Origin: Ophioderma brevispina
Taxonomy: Eukaryota > Echinodermata > Ophiuroidea > Amphilepidida > Ophiodermatidae
Assembly: GCA_023653785.1 (NCBI GenBank)
Contig: JAMKCH010022312.1
Location: 1-64,000, forward strand
DNA length: 64,000 bases
Direction of reading: 5' to 3'
Shown: positions 11,890-22,974 of the stretch, in pieces
Numbering within the stretch: the stretch's first letter is position 1
Layout of the letters: every line of letters starts with the position of its first letter
Notes under the pieces: generated by a model
Told to the model about the DNA's origin: nothing
The model's database searches: none
What the model saw: only the letters and a program-made list of their open reading frames with translations
Translations under genes and position numbers: made by a program

Positions 11890-12013
11890 CTGACAGGTAC
11901 AGACACTGCCACTGTCACATCAGAACAGAAAGCCATGGGTAAAGACGACTTCACTAAGATCCTAATGGTGTCAACGTGTGCAATAAATGTCGTCGTTCTG
12001 GGAAAAAGGAGTG
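11890..12013 (+). CDS. Internal exon of an unidentified gene (exon b)
   Basis: The exon follows a T-rich acceptor (CTTCAG at 11889) and ends at a strong GTAAGG donor (12014). It starts in phase 0 and ends after the first base of a codon. The translation contains TVTSEQKAMGKDDFTKILMV and then STCAINVVVLGKRS. The hydrophobic strand-like segment INVVVLG followed by a Gly codon completed in the next exon looks like a beta-strand and turn of a globular protein. I do not recognise the family. The phase match with both neighbours, the strong donor and the ordinary protein-like composition make this one of the better supported exons. Confidence 0.7.
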
Positions 12014-14432
12014 GTAAGGAAAACAGCACAACACTACTGAAATCTTCCTCTTTTTATTTGCCTTCTCAATTTACATTTCTTTTCTCCTCTGCTTTTTCTT
12101 ATATTTTGTACAACCATTGCAGTGGTTATCATAAGTCTTTTTCCATATTGGTGCTTTAGACAGAATTGCCTATAATTGGAGGAGTTAGTGTGTGGATTAT
12201 ACGTGACAACGCCCCAATCTTTGCATAGATTATGACCAGAGGCTTAGTATAATGTTAAAGATTGTCCTTTTGCCATTTAATGGCAAGAAACACTCGATTC
12301 TTTGAAGACCATCATAGTGTTCACGTGATGCCATAGCAGACCCTACAAACCTGTTGAACAGAATTTCATATTTCAAGTGGTTAGTGAAAAGGTGTACAAA
12401 GGCTCAATATAATTTGAAGAGTAAGCATAGAGATTTGATTTGCTAATCTGACCATAAAAAAAGGATGGACACAACAGAAACAATAAAAATGAATCTAAAC
12501 AGTTGTTAAAATGAAGTCGCATATTGCACATTGCATTAAGGATTTTTGAGTCCTTGATGACAGGATGTGTTCCCAAATCAGTTTCTGTAAATCTGTAGAA
12601 AATACTGTACAACACTGAGCCGAGCCAGGGCATACAGGAAAATTGTCCATCTGTATGGTTTACAGGTTCCATGCAGATGGGCATTAAATTGCTGGTCAGA
12701 GCAATCGAAGACGAAAAAATATACAGTCCCTTTATACTCATGTACGCAGTGATATGTTAAATAAACCCCATTCTAAAGTTCATGAATGCTCTGCAAGCTA
12801 AATGGTAAGGGTGATTTCTTTACATGGACTCAATGGAATATCCAATTGGGGACCTACATTGAAGTCACAAGTTCCTCTGTTGATGCTCTGGGTGAAGTCT
12901 CCCCCTGGATTATATAAACCAAGCAGTAACTCTTCATTAATCGTACATTTAGCATACACACTCCCTTAGTGGAAGATTAGATGAAGTTTCCAAATTGGGC
13001 GTGGGAGTTTACAAGTGAAAAAAGCCCATTCTACACAAGAATTGTTTCTTTCTTTCACGTACAAACGGACACTAACCCTGTCGATTGAGCCGTAACTAGT
13101 ACCAATGCAGCTAAGATCTTTAATTTCTATCCACGAAAGGTAAGAAATCATTTTTGGTGTCCCAGAAAAAATGGATAGTGATATAGACTTGATATGATTT
13201 TGTGGTTTTAAAGGAGCAGTAAAAACAACTATAGAAAATGGGGTTGATTTCTTGCCCTTAGCCAATGACTGAAGTGAGCATTTCCTCATAAATTCCAATA
13301 AGATCGACAAGTTCTTTCCTAAGATTAGTCCTTTAGAACTAGGTCAGTGCCTGGTATTGTCCAGTCCCCCCATGTATGTCCAATTCGCTTAGGCGCCCCT
13401 TCTATCATGCACAGTGCGTAACCATACCTCTGCAAATGGGGGGGGGGCTGAAGGGGTGCCAAGGTCTTTTTTTGACGGGGCAAATTTGGGTCCTTCTCCC
13501 ATAACACTGTACAAAAGGTCAGTTCATTTGGGGGGGGGTGGCGGAAGTTGGTTACGCCACTGTCAGACACTAAATGGAACAGCACATCCGGATATAGAAT
13601 CTAGCGAATCCTATTATCTCATTCAATCAAATCATTTTTTAAGTCGTTTTATTAGGGTGGCATTCTGTTTGAGGGCATGATTCTTGTTGCAGTAATACGA
13701 TTTGTTGTTAATAGACTTTTTGTAGGCTGCTTATAGGAAGGGGCACATGTAGTCATTGGATAAAACAACCGCCTCATGACCCAAAGGTCTTGTGCCCAGG
13801 GTCTTGGATCAAGTCCCGCTGATGCCCAATGTGTTGTCAACTGTGGGCAAGGCACTTTACTCACTTGCCTCTCCTCCACCAAGGGCTAAATGGGGAGCTG
13901 TTAAGAATAATTGTCCATTGAATGCCCGCGTCAAAGGTATGAGTACCTTGGTCATTTGGTAAGGCAACTGAACTATTCAGTGGCAGCGGAATAAGTGTAA
14001 ATGCTTTGATACTTTGTGAAAGGCGCAATATGAATGTCAACATTTATTTTTATTCACCAAGTGGTGCCAGAGAATTCTTGCTGATAATGTTCAGTGTCAT
14101 TCCATGAATTGTTGGTGGCCGATGACATACAAACTCTAGGTCCCACAAGAACTACACAACTCTTCCAATCTTGGAGAAGATTATACAGCTTGGGTGAAAA
14201 TGCTCCCTCTTTTCTTTGTTGATAGATTTTTATCTACATTGAAGTTACTGCCCTTTAAGAGTTTTACTTAAATTCAAAATAACATGCCCAACATTAACAT
14301 TGGTTTGATTTCTGATATCTTACCCGCATTTTCTTTTGTAGCTGTGCTACATACTTTTCAAAACTAAAATTAGGTTTACCAACTGAGAAACGGCACCAAA
14401 TTGATGAAATATGTTCTCATCAATAATTACAG
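12014..14432 (+). other. Intron between exons b and c
   Basis: About 2.4 kb. It contains a GC-rich piece with two poly-G runs (13437-13560), a SINE (13735-14055), and minus-strand ORFs of 122 codons (12373-12741) and 114 codons (12966-13310). Those ORFs show no recognisable protein and no supporting signals, and I take them as chance. Confidence 0.55.
13735..14055 (+). repeat. tRNA-derived SINE
   Basis: A tRNA-like head (ACCGCCTCATGACCCAAAGG followed by a B-box-like GGATCAAGTCCCGCTGATG) leads into GTGGGCAAGGCACTTTACTC. This body motif also occurs on the minus strand at 49636-49922. The 3' end, AGGCGCAATATGAATGTC followed by an ATTTATTTTTATT tail, is typical of SINEs with a short AT-rich tail. 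Confidence 0.65.
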
Positions 14433-14477
14433 GCGTGATCCAAGTAGGAATCCGATGCGATATCGTCAGCTGGGATG
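14433..14477 (+). CDS. Short internal exon of an unidentified gene (exon c)
   Basis: A 45 bp exon between the acceptor ATTACAG and a GTGATG donor. The first two bases complete a Gly codon with exon b. The exon then reads VIQVGIRCDIVSWD and leaves one base for exon d. Read through, exons b-c-d give a continuous frame (LGKRSG, then VIQVGIRCDIV, then SWDDWDP). The frame stays open for another 18 codons past the donor before a stop, so a retained-intron form would be only slightly longer. Confidence 0.6.
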
Positions 14478-15842
14478 GTGATGCGACCGAGGAAGATCCC
14501 AATGAATACGCATCATCAGGGTGGATGGCATAGCTATCAACCCCGACCAGTAAATTAGGCTAGGCAATGCAAGGCTGGTTGCTTAGCCCTGCTGTGCTAG
14601 TGCAGGATGTTTTAAAAAGGTTCATAATGTAAATCAAGCTTAAATTAAAATATGTATGCCACAGAATATTTTTGCATGGTATGTTTCTTTAAGATGAGAT
14701 TCTGCATTATCAGTAAGTACTTTTGCCCTAAAAATGTTTTATATTGGCATAAAACGTCTTAAAAACTTATGTTTCATTTTTTTAATCTAGTCAAAAGATC
14801 TATAATATGATGCAAAATAATCAACAAAAATTGATAGGCAAAAGGTTTGTCTAAAAAAAAGGGAAACTCCAGTCTATTTTGTGCTAAAAAAAAGGGTTAT
14901 GTGAAATGCAGATTTTCAACAATATTTTGGTTCCTTTTTTTTTCACTTGATGAAAAACAAAAAGAAAATCCTTAAGGACATATCCAAAATTTTTGTCAGC
15001 TCCAGTTTTGACCTTACATTCATAAAATATATGTCCATACATCACGAATTTCCTTCCCGAAAAAATAATCACTTTGATGTAAATTAACAAAATAGAGGCT
15101 TTTAATTTTTGCTTTTTGACATATGGATACGAAGTAAAACGGGCGGATTTTTCTCCGCAAACGGCTCAATTGATCAAAAGCGCCCAATTTTTGCTCTCCT
15201 TGGACGAAAGTGATGACAAAACATCGTGTTGACTCAAATTTTTATTGCTGACACTTTAAGGATTGATGATTGAATGAAATCAGAATAAAATTAGAAAAAT
15301 AAGTTACAGAATGACATATTGTTTCTTTCGTTGTGTTTTAATATTATTAATTGGCAACACTGCGAATGATTGGTCACACCCAACGACGTAAATATGTGAT
15401 GGTCATCACTTGACGTCACCATTGTGCCTGCGATGTGGATTTTCGGAATCGTTTTCGAGTAACTATTGGCATAAATTAAAAGGTCAAAAATACTCCAAAA
15501 TGTGGACACTTTTTCCAACTTTTTGATTTATCAATTAAATCTACGTTACTTAAAAGGTCTGTCCATCCACTACCAATTGTCCAAATATCAAATCATTCCA
15601 TATTTTCCTTAAAGTAATTTGTCATTTGGAGCAATTCCATACCGGAGAGCAGAGCATCTTTCTCAGTGGATTTGTATTCTCAAGAAGTTAAAAAGCAATA
15701 TATCACATTTTTTGAGGCTCCCGCAATTTTCAAAATTTGATATTTTTGCACAGTTGACTTGGTAATTGTCTGGAAACTATACCTTGCGAACTAGAATGCT
15801 AAAAATGCGTATTTATCACAAATAGCGTATTTTTGTAACTAG
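14478..15842 (+). other. Intron between exons c and d
   Basis: AT-rich, non-coding, about 1.4 kb. I see short A/T runs and no recognisable element or splice-bounded ORF. Confidence 0.5.
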
Positions 15843-15908
15843 ATTGGGATCCCCATATTGGACTTAACGGCAAGCTGGATGATGAAGTTGCTGACATATT
15901 GGCCACCG
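15843..15908 (+). CDS. Internal exon of an unidentified gene (exon d)
   Basis: A 66 bp exon after the acceptor TTTGTAACTAG. It completes an Asp codon with exon c and reads WDPHIGLNGKLDDEVADILAT, an acidic stretch with the look of a surface helix following a turn. It ends with one base that pairs with exon e to give Gly. The proposed donor GTCGAA at 15909 is weak, but it is the only GT that keeps the frame with the next good candidate before the A-rich run CGAAAAAAAA. I am sure of the coding character and less sure of the exact end. Confidence 0.55.
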
Positions 15909-16693
15909 GTCGAAAAAAAACCTACTAACACTTGACTTGCCTGAACATTAAAACAACTACTGGATGAGCATAGGACACGTACAATGGGCGCGATTTCCGG
16001 CTATTTTACATTGGAAGGTCTTTCCAAACAGGTCTTGAATTACTATCGTGGGGTACTATCTGGGGTCCGCCTAAATATTATTCCGAGTACAAAATTCTTC
16101 GCCGTTTGTGAGCACATAGACATTTTCCGACTCAAACCATTCCACCAGGTATAGTTTACTAAACCCGTTACCAATGCAACGCGTGTACAAATCCCTTCCA
16201 AATTTTTGAAAATTGGGCGGCGCTCTTCAAAAATGTGCTAATATTTGCCTTAAATGAACACAATGACCACCGGGGTTCCCCTCCTGAAAGTGTGGCGGAA
16301 TCCAGGAGAGGGGATTGAAAAATGCTTGGATTGCTGTAAAAGGTAAACAAAATGTTTTCGTCTTTACAAGGATTAAAAATAAATAGTTGATCAGAGTGAA
16401 CTTCTGTTAGATCACACTTCTGAATTAACTGCACACAGTACAACAGTTGCCATGATGGATTAATAAATTACCAGCCAATCTGTTACTGAAGGTGTAAGTT
16501 AATGTATTATTCAAGAATTACATGGTTGATAGTTATCAGGTGTTTAATCAGGCATTACCTCAATTTTAACTACCTTTTATTTGGTAAATCCATCTACGAG
16601 GATACACTGGTATTTGGGGGTATGAAATATCTATGTAATCTATTTCATGTTGATTCTTTCTTTTTTCCAGAAATGTGATTTTCATTATTTTAG
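15909..16693 (+). other. Intron between exons d and e
   Basis: About 0.8 kb without recognisable features. A 91-codon minus-strand ORF (16168-16443) is not recognisable and has no supporting context. Confidence 0.45.
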
Positions 16694-16728
16694 GCATGGA
16701 GTGTCACGGTGTACCACTGAAGAACAAG
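16694..16728 (+). CDS. Very short internal exon of an unidentified gene (exon e)
   Basis: A 35 bp exon read as a completed Gly followed by MECHGVPLKNK, between the acceptor ATTATTTTAG and a GTCAGG donor. The phase fits exactly on both sides: two bases complete the previous codon, and it ends in phase 0. Another acceptor (TTTTTTCCAG at 16671) would prefix an extra 21 bases and eight residues ending in ILG with a different phase. The shorter form is chosen on phase. Cys, His and the KNK end are visible, but no motif is named. Confidence 0.5.
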
Positions 16729-17377
16729 GTCAGGCAACGGCAAAGTAGTATTATGAATATAACGTAGGTCCCTGGTTCAAATCTTGATCGTAAGTCACAA
16801 AGCCTAGCGTTTATACTCAACCCTGCATAAAATGGTATGATAGGTCGAAGATTTGAATAGAAATGAAACCATGATTAGAAGTAGACATCTGGCGTCACAC
16901 ATCCGGGTATTTGCTCCGGTTATTGCACTTACTTCCCAAATCTGGGACTGAAACTTTGTATTGGAGTATATGGAGAAATTATACTTTCGAAAAATTTCTT
17001 CACTTTGACATGATGATTAAAGTTTTTCTTGAAATGGGATTGAGAGAATATCAAAATGCACAACATATAGAAGTTGAATTGATTTGGTAAAAGGGGGGAT
17101 AGGCTGCTCTTCAAAGAATAATTGATCTTTCCTTTTCAACACCGTAGTAATCTTATCACCTCCAGTATTCGAGGTAGGGTTAGGAAGTAGCGCTATAAAT
17201 TTATGACACGACTGCGACGTGATACTAACCATCTTTAATGGTTACCTGGCGGGGGGAACATAGAATATCTCTTTCTCATAATGAAATTCACAACATATTT
17301 TTTCTCATCTCAATCTCACTTATTTCACTCAATAACTTTTAGGGGGATGAAACAAGAATCAATTACCCTTTGTTCAT

Positions 17378-17595
17378 AGGGTGTATTGAGTCATTCCACA
17401 ATGCACCAGCTTGGGACTTTTCACCTCAATAGGTCATTTGATCTCACAAAATCTTATTCCAACACATAAAATAATAATATAATAATTTTAGCCTACAAAG
17501 CATTATTACTAGGAAATTTTTTGTAGCATGATTATGAATTTCATGGGGTTCTTAAACTTTCTTAACACTTTTTTATCCCTATAGTACTGACCTGC
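17378..17595 (+). mobile_element. GGGTGTT-type MITE, truncated copy C
   Basis: The left end AGGGTGTATTGAGTCATTCC and the following CACAATGCACCAGCTTGGGA match copy D at 50000. The interior TTTCACCTCAATAGGTCAT is shared. The right terminal repeat is missing, so the copy is truncated at about 17595. Confidence 0.55.
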
Positions 17596-18332
17596 GTTTA
17601 GGAAGTATAGCACATCTTACCCCTTTCAGCCCTGGTAGATCGGTATAACTTATAGTCATGGCTTTTGAGAATGGCTGTCTCAAATGCCCTCCTGTGGTCA
17701 TTTAGTAGTCATCTCAAACCGAACAATAAACTCAGTTTCCTCAACAGAATCGTGGCCAGTGTATTTAGACCTTTGACCGTAAGATACAGCGTTCCACATA
17801 CGGACATAGCATACGTGCTTGCATCATAACCCGCGTAAATACCCTTGCTACGTGTATACAGTGTTTTGCCATGCGACCATTATTATTTGCAGACTGTTGG
17901 CTTTTTTGGTATTATTTTTCTGTCATGCTGAATCTGAATATGGTATGAAAATAATGTTAAGACTTTTTAATAAAATATTGACAAATTGTGAACTCTTGGT
18001 CATGAGTAGTCCTCCCTTGGCCCGGTTTATGTAATCAAGTGGCGTTTCATCACTTGTGTATCCTCTTCACTTGATCGTTACCTACGCTCACTTAATTATT
18101 TTTTATCTTCCCCCAGAGAAGCCCAGCGCTTGCAAGTCCCTGGGAAAAAATGCCTCCCAGCAATCTACTTGGTTAGTTTTGAGGTTACGCAGACATATTG
18201 TTTTACGCCTTGCTTAATTTCTGATAGGTCTCCAGAAAAGGCAAAGCATTTCCATGTCCTGCACATTATGTTGTGTCCGATAGCATCACTTTACACGACT
18301 ATTGGTGTGTGCATCATGTCAAGCGGAATTAT

Positions 18333-18560
18333 TTTTAGGGGTTGCAGGACTTCAAAAAGTAGACTTTTTTCAAAAATGACCTTTTGGGTAAAAGTGGACC
18401 GAACCACTAAATGGTCCTTTTTTTGACTTTTTAACATTTTAATCAAAAGTGGACTTTCGTGTCAAATATCTTTTAGATTTTGGACCTTTGTATCCAAATA
18501 TCAGCAAAGGTGGGACCTTTTGTGGAATGTGTGGGGGTGGGGGGGGGGAGGGTGCCCCCT
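18333..18560 (+). repeat. Dispersed repeat ending in a G-rich tract (copy 1)
   Basis: The segment shares blocks such as AAAGTGGACCG, AATGGTCCTTTTT, AAGTGGACTTT and GTGGGACCTTTTGT, then a GTGTGGGGGTGGGGG run, with the reverse complement of 44345-44545. It has no ORF that is open in both copies. The type of element is unknown. Confidence 0.5.
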
Positions 18561-18699
18561 CGCTTACCTGGCCGATGCAAGCTGACTTAGTGTGCGTGCA
18601 TTTCAGCTGCACATTCCATGATAATGCATAACAGAACATATCATTGAGGTGCAAGAATTTTAGTGTAATAGTTGCCATTTGTCATAAATTTCCTATACT

Positions 18700-18800
18700 A
18701 TTATGCCAAGTCGTTGGTCTTGACTTTTGAAGAGGTTCTTTAAGCACTGTGTTGCCCGAGGAACCAGGTTCAAGTTCCACTGACTTGGGGAAAAATAAAG
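18700..18800 (+). repeat. Possible tRNA-like SINE fragment
   Basis: CCAGGTTCAAGTTCCACTGA resembles an RNA polymerase III B box or T-arm. No full tRNA fold could be drawn. It could be a SINE relic. Confidence 0.3.
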
Positions 18801-18963
18801 TGGGAGTTATCATAATACTGACAGCATAGCATGATAGATGTTATCTCATGGCATACTATTGCACATGCGGCCTTCTTCCTCGCATGACACTATGCAGGAC
18901 ATGGAGAGCATCAGAATAGGACTCTAAATTTTACCTTGTTTTAATGTTTGTTTTCTGATCTAG

Positions 18964-19047
18964 TTACATGTACACCAAGGTGCTGCGACGATTCATCTCA
19001 AGGCAACTTCTGCTCCAGAAGTTATCAAGGATCTTGTAAGAGATAAG
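18964..19047 (+). CDS. Internal exon of an unidentified gene (exon f)
   Basis: An 84 bp exon in phase 0 at both ends, after the acceptor TTCTGATCTAG and before a strong GTAAGG donor. It reads LHVHQGAATIHLKATSAPEV and then IKDLVRDK: a beta-strand pair followed by a helix, with balanced charged and hydrophobic residues. It is one of the most convincing coding segments here. The family is not recognised. Confidence 0.7.
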
Positions 19048-21574
19048 GTAAGGGAATATAAACTATCCTACTCTAAAGATAACTATTAACCTTGGATTAT
19101 GTAAAATTAATTTGCATTGTCTATGTGCTGAATCCTCATGCCATGTGTATGTATCTCAATTCAATACTCTGGTCCAAATTTCTTGGACGTTCTGAAGTAC
19201 GCCTGATTTCCCCCCAAAACGGAGCGCCATTGGTTGCACGTAGACACAGAACATGCAAGATCAACGCGCGCGTTTGTTATGTCCAAGAAATGATGGCCCA
19301 GAGTTTAATACACCCATTTTAGAACAGCAGTAGGGAGGAAAAGTTACCATGTCCTAAGAAGCCTGGTAACCAGTGATATGTCACAAATTTACAAAATGAC
19401 TGAAGTAATGAAACCATGGATTGCCAAGATTTGTGTGTGTGCGACAGTTATGGTTGTAGGGTCAAAGGTCAACCCCTTTTCTATTCGGAAAAAAAAAATT
19501 AATAAGAAAAACCTACTACAAAATTGTGTAAGAAACACTGCTTATTTGAATAACATTCATAAAATGTAAAAAAAAGAAAAAAAGTAAAACTTCAAAAATA
19601 ATTTTGTTCAAATTTTATATGGTGATTTCTACTTTTAAAGTAATGACTCACTTCTCCACAGAACCCACCGCACTCAATTTTGTACCCATGCCAACATCCC
19701 TACAATGTTACATATTGATCTTAATGATTTTGGCTATTTTTTTCACCCGAATTATTATTTTTTGATGGGTTTTTCCCAAAAAATGATGTGATGTAGAGGA
19801 GACCATATGAAATTGTTTGCTTCAATGGGTCCAAAAAACAAAAAGTGTTTGATTGTCATAGATGACTTTTTCGAGTTGGGTTGGTCGGTCGGAAAGAAAA
19901 AAACTTTTTATTTAAAATTATTAAAACGTTTTTTAATGTCAATAGCAAATGGATTAAAACATCTGTTTGATTTACCTCTTTACTGACTCCGATTATTAGT
20001 CCCATGCTCGAGTAAAATCCCACCCCTAAGTTTAGGTAAAATTTCAGAAAATTCTAAAGATCCGTTTATTATCCCAGCAATGCACAAAAAATTGGCCTTA
20101 GATACTACTGCAAAATTTTGGAAACCTAGTCTTCTTCAAACAACAAATCTTTTAGCCGTGAAATTCCAATGATATGCATTTTCCAATATTCACTGTGATA
20201 AGAAATATTCCATATTTAATCTGTATCCATCTCAAGAATGTTTAATGACGTCTGGAACCATCAAAGTATTTGTGAAAAACATACATTTTAAGAGTATATA
20301 GAACACGGCAAAAGTGTTGTCGGAGATTCAGCAGAAGAAAAACATGTTTTATGGTTATTTCAAAAATATACAAGGAGTTATTAGTCACTCGGATTGGTGA
20401 TTCGAAAATATTGTGTTAAATTTTTTCAGATTTCAGTATAAAAAATAATAACCATGTCCATAAAAAATTATGCAGTTTCATACATTCATCACAAAATAGT
20501 TTTTTGGTGGTGGATTTTGTTTTATGAAACGAAAAGAACATTTTGAAAAGGCAATGTGTGGCGTAGAGAGGAACTCTCAGCACCCCAAATAAAATATGGC
20601 CGCCGCCAAAACAGTGATGGCCCAAAGTTGCGTTGGTTCAGTTTTTGCGACTATTGTGGTTATTTTTTGCATAAAAAATCCACCAAGTTACATTATAGTC
20701 ATGGTTAGGTACATGACAAAAGATGAAATCTACTTCAGAAATGAGGTGGAAACTACGTATATCGAAAAACGGCATTTTTTAACAGTCTGGTATTCAAAAT
20801 TCGGAAGTCATAGTGGCTGTACAGTGTATGTGGCGAGTAGCCAAGACATTTTCGACCCTGCTTCGGGCACGATTTCGGGCGATTTCCCACCCCCAAATTT
20901 CAAGGTATTTCCGCTGACAAAAGGGTGGGACTATACGCGGTCAGTTACGGTAAATAAAAATCAACACTAAAAATCAAGTTGATTCTTACTCAAATGCATC
21001 TTTGTACATTATGAAACCCAACTAACTGCTAAGAAACTGTTAAACATCTTTGTTCAGCATTTCAGAACGTTAAAATTGAAAAAAAAAAACTTTTTAGGAT
21101 TTTCAAATTAGGTCGGTAATTCTTTTGCACGTATAAAAGGGGAAAAAACATTTTTCCTATTTCCAAATTAGGTCGGTCGTATGAGGACAATCAAACAAGT
21201 TTGTTTTTGGGGGGGCCTAGTATACAGTGACCAGTTTTACCTGAGGATAGTTTACTTCCCTTTTTGTTTTATTTCCTGAATTAAAAGTCTGGGTTGAGTG
21301 GATAATTGTTTTGTCTTTAATAAATTATTACATATATGTCAACGTTTTGCCACTGGCTAAAATGGTAACAGAATGTTATTAGGCTTTGGCAATTTTGACA
21401 TTTTTTTAAATTTTGATTTATAGCTTATATTTGTGCAAAAGTAGAGGAGGGGTTAAACCCACAGAGTTATCATTATTAATAGGAAACATAGTAATGATAC
21501 ATCAATGTATAATGTACAAACTGCTCAGAACTTGATCTTTGGACATCTTTTCCTGGTTCTGCAGGTGAAACCAG
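19048..21574 (+). other. Intron between exons f and g
   Basis: About 2.5 kb, AT-rich. Two oppositely oriented, related ends (19830-19880 and 21165-21216, sharing TTTGATTGTC and GGTCGGTC motifs) may bound a 1.4 kb inverted-repeat element. It contains a 124-codon + strand ORF at 20596-20970. Confidence 0.45.
19830..21216. mobile_element. Possible inverted-repeat element carrying a 124-codon ORF
   Basis: The left side has CCAAAAAACAAAAAGTGTTT, then GATTGTCATAGATGAC and GGTTGGTCGGTCGG. The right side, inverted, has CCAAAAACAAACTTGTTTGA, then TTGTCCTCATACGACCGACC. Between them, 20596-20970 encodes an uninterrupted 124-residue protein starting MAAAKTVMAQS. It has a hydrophobic segment (SVFATIVVIFCI) near residues 14-25 and a C-terminus reading FKVFPLTKGWDYTRSV. 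I do not recognise it, and I cannot tell whether it is a gene of the element, a host gene or a chance ORF. Confidence 0.3.
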
Positions 21575-21730
21575 CCCCACAATAGTTCTCCTCGAGAAGG
21601 CTACGATGGACCAGTATGGAAGGCAGTTAACCCACCACTAGAAACACCAAACGTCCCCCACCAATGGCCATGGATGACGCTCCACTTCCAAACAGGAGGG
21701 ATCTCCATGCATCAGGATTTAGTTTATCTG
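21575..21730 (+). CDS. Longest visible exon of an unidentified gene (exon g)
   Basis: A 156 bp exon of 52 codons in phase 0 at both ends, before a strong GTACGT donor. It reads PHNSSPREGYDGPVWKAVNP, then PLETPNVPHQWPWMTLHFQT, then GGISMHQDLVYL. It is rich in Pro and Trp and looks conserved. The acceptor must be the AG at 21573-21574 (GTGAAACCAG), 11 bases after the obvious TTCTGCAG, because an in-frame TGA lies between the two. Two other frames are open for short distances but reach stops before the donor. Family unknown. Confidence 0.7.
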
Positions 21731-22225
21731 GTACGTATCACGAATTCCTTTATGTAAACCCCAGAAGAAAAATTCAGGACATAACCGAAAATCGCAACAT
21801 CGTCTCAAAATCGATCCACGTTAATGATCTTGTGCTTCATCATCAGTGCTAGTGTGTCTTGCACATACGTGTAAGAGTCTAACACGTCACACCTTGCTCT
21901 TCACCAACCACTTGGCAAATTTTAATTTTTAGCTGATTTTTTTTCTACAATAATTTTGTGAAATCATGCAGTTAGAAAGTGAGCTGCCAAAATGATTGCA
22001 ACATACCACATACCTAATACACAAAAATACCTTGACGGAGACCCTCGTCAATTTTGCTTCAGAAAGGAGAAATTTAAGCAAGAACAATGAAGGTACAAGG
22101 GGCTTTCATTTGATAAATCAATGTGTATTTAATATTCATGAGACATTCCCCAAATATGATGATACATAAACCAAATATAGACTATGGGACATGTCCTTCA
22201 ATGCTGTTGTTTTGTTGTCCCCATT

Positions 22226-22267
22226 GGGGGGGGGGGGGGGGGGGAAATTTTTTTTTTTTTTTTTTTT
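22226..22267. repeat. Poly(G) followed by poly(T)
   Basis: A run of about 19 G, then GAAA, then about 20 T. Low-complexity sequence. ORFs crossing it encode Gly and Phe runs and are artefacts. Confidence 0.9.
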
Positions 22268-22372
22268 ATCCAGTTGGTTATAGGGTCTACGCCCCATATT
22301 TCAAATATGGTAGTGCTCAAGACTACGATAATGATGTGTGTGTGTGTTCTTTATATTACTTGTGGACACCTC

Positions 22373-22676
22373 AAATCGAGGGTTGAGAATCAGAAGGACG
22401 TAACTCAACACTAAAAGAAATATTAAAGAATTTCTTAAATTCTGCTGTAATACTGCTTTTGAGAAATGTGATGTTTAATATTTTCTACTAAGCAAATCTA
22501 TTCATTACTCAAAATATAAACATATGTTAAAGCTCATATATGTTACTGTAAGCAAACATTATATAAACTTTAGTAAACAAGAACAATTTTTAATTATGAA
22601 CAGCAGAATTAAAGAAATTCTTGAATATTTCTTTTAGTTGAGTTACGTCCTTCTGATTGTCAACCCTCGAAATTTG
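22373..22676 (+). mobile_element. CGAGGGTTGA-type MITE, intact copy
   Basis: About 304 bp with terminal inverted repeats of roughly 70 bp. The left reads CGAGGGTTGAGAATCAGAAG, then GACGTAACTCAAC and a GAAATATTAAAGAATTTCTT block. The right is its inverse with few changes. The short interior has no ORF. It is the intact reference for the interrupted copy at 5752-6595. The target duplication is unclear. Confidence 0.8.
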
Positions 22677-22923
22677 GTTATGCCATTTCTCAGAGAATAT
22701 ACCGGTCTACCGTATTATAAGGTCTTTGGTATGTATATATTGGGCCATATTAGAAATGCAGCCATGTATGATTGGAATAAAAAGCCGAAAAAGAAGAGTT
22801 AGTCGGTTGGGAGTTTTAAATGAATTATATTATAAAAATATTATAAAATTGGCTTGTTTTATGCTAAGCAGTATGGACAATTATCAGTTAAGTGTGTTTC
22901 CATTTTTTTTCCAATTTCTTCAG

Positions 22924-22974
22924 GTTCGCAAATCGATGACAAAGTCAAGCACAGAGCCAGTCACAAGGTGCTAG
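22924..22974 (+). CDS. Terminal exon of an unidentified gene (exon h)
   Basis: After a strong polypyrimidine tract (CCATTTTTTTTCCAATTTCTTCAG), the frame arriving from exon g in phase 0 reads VRKSMTKSSTEPVTRC and stops at TAG (22972-22974). The end is basic and Ser/Thr-rich, like a disordered tail. A GT at 22968 (AAG|GTGCTA) could be a weak donor that would avoid the stop, but no downstream exon was found and the long non-coding stretch that follows fits a 3' UTR. Confidence 0.65.
   Translation, partial: VRKSMTKSSTEPVTRC

Larger units (their letters stand above)
16729..18963 (+). other. Intron between exons e and f
   Basis: About 2.2 kb. It holds a possible SINE B box (CCTGGTTCAAATCTTG near 16770), the truncated MITE copy C at 17378-17595, the dispersed repeat at 18333-18560 with its G-rich end, and another tRNA-like B box (CAGGTTCAAGTTCCAC near 18770). 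No further exon of the gene was seen. Confidence 0.5.
21731..22923 (+). other. Intron between exons g and h
   Basis: About 1.2 kb containing a G17-T19 homopolymer pair (22226-22267) and the intact CGAGGGTTGA-type MITE at 22373-22676. The 3' end has a good polypyrimidine tract before the last exon. Confidence 0.6.

Noticed and set aside
12373..13310. Minus-strand ORFs of 122 and 114 codons
   Set aside because: No recognisable protein, no splice or promoter signals and ordinary AT-rich intron composition. Long ORFs of this size are expected by chance in 64 kb.
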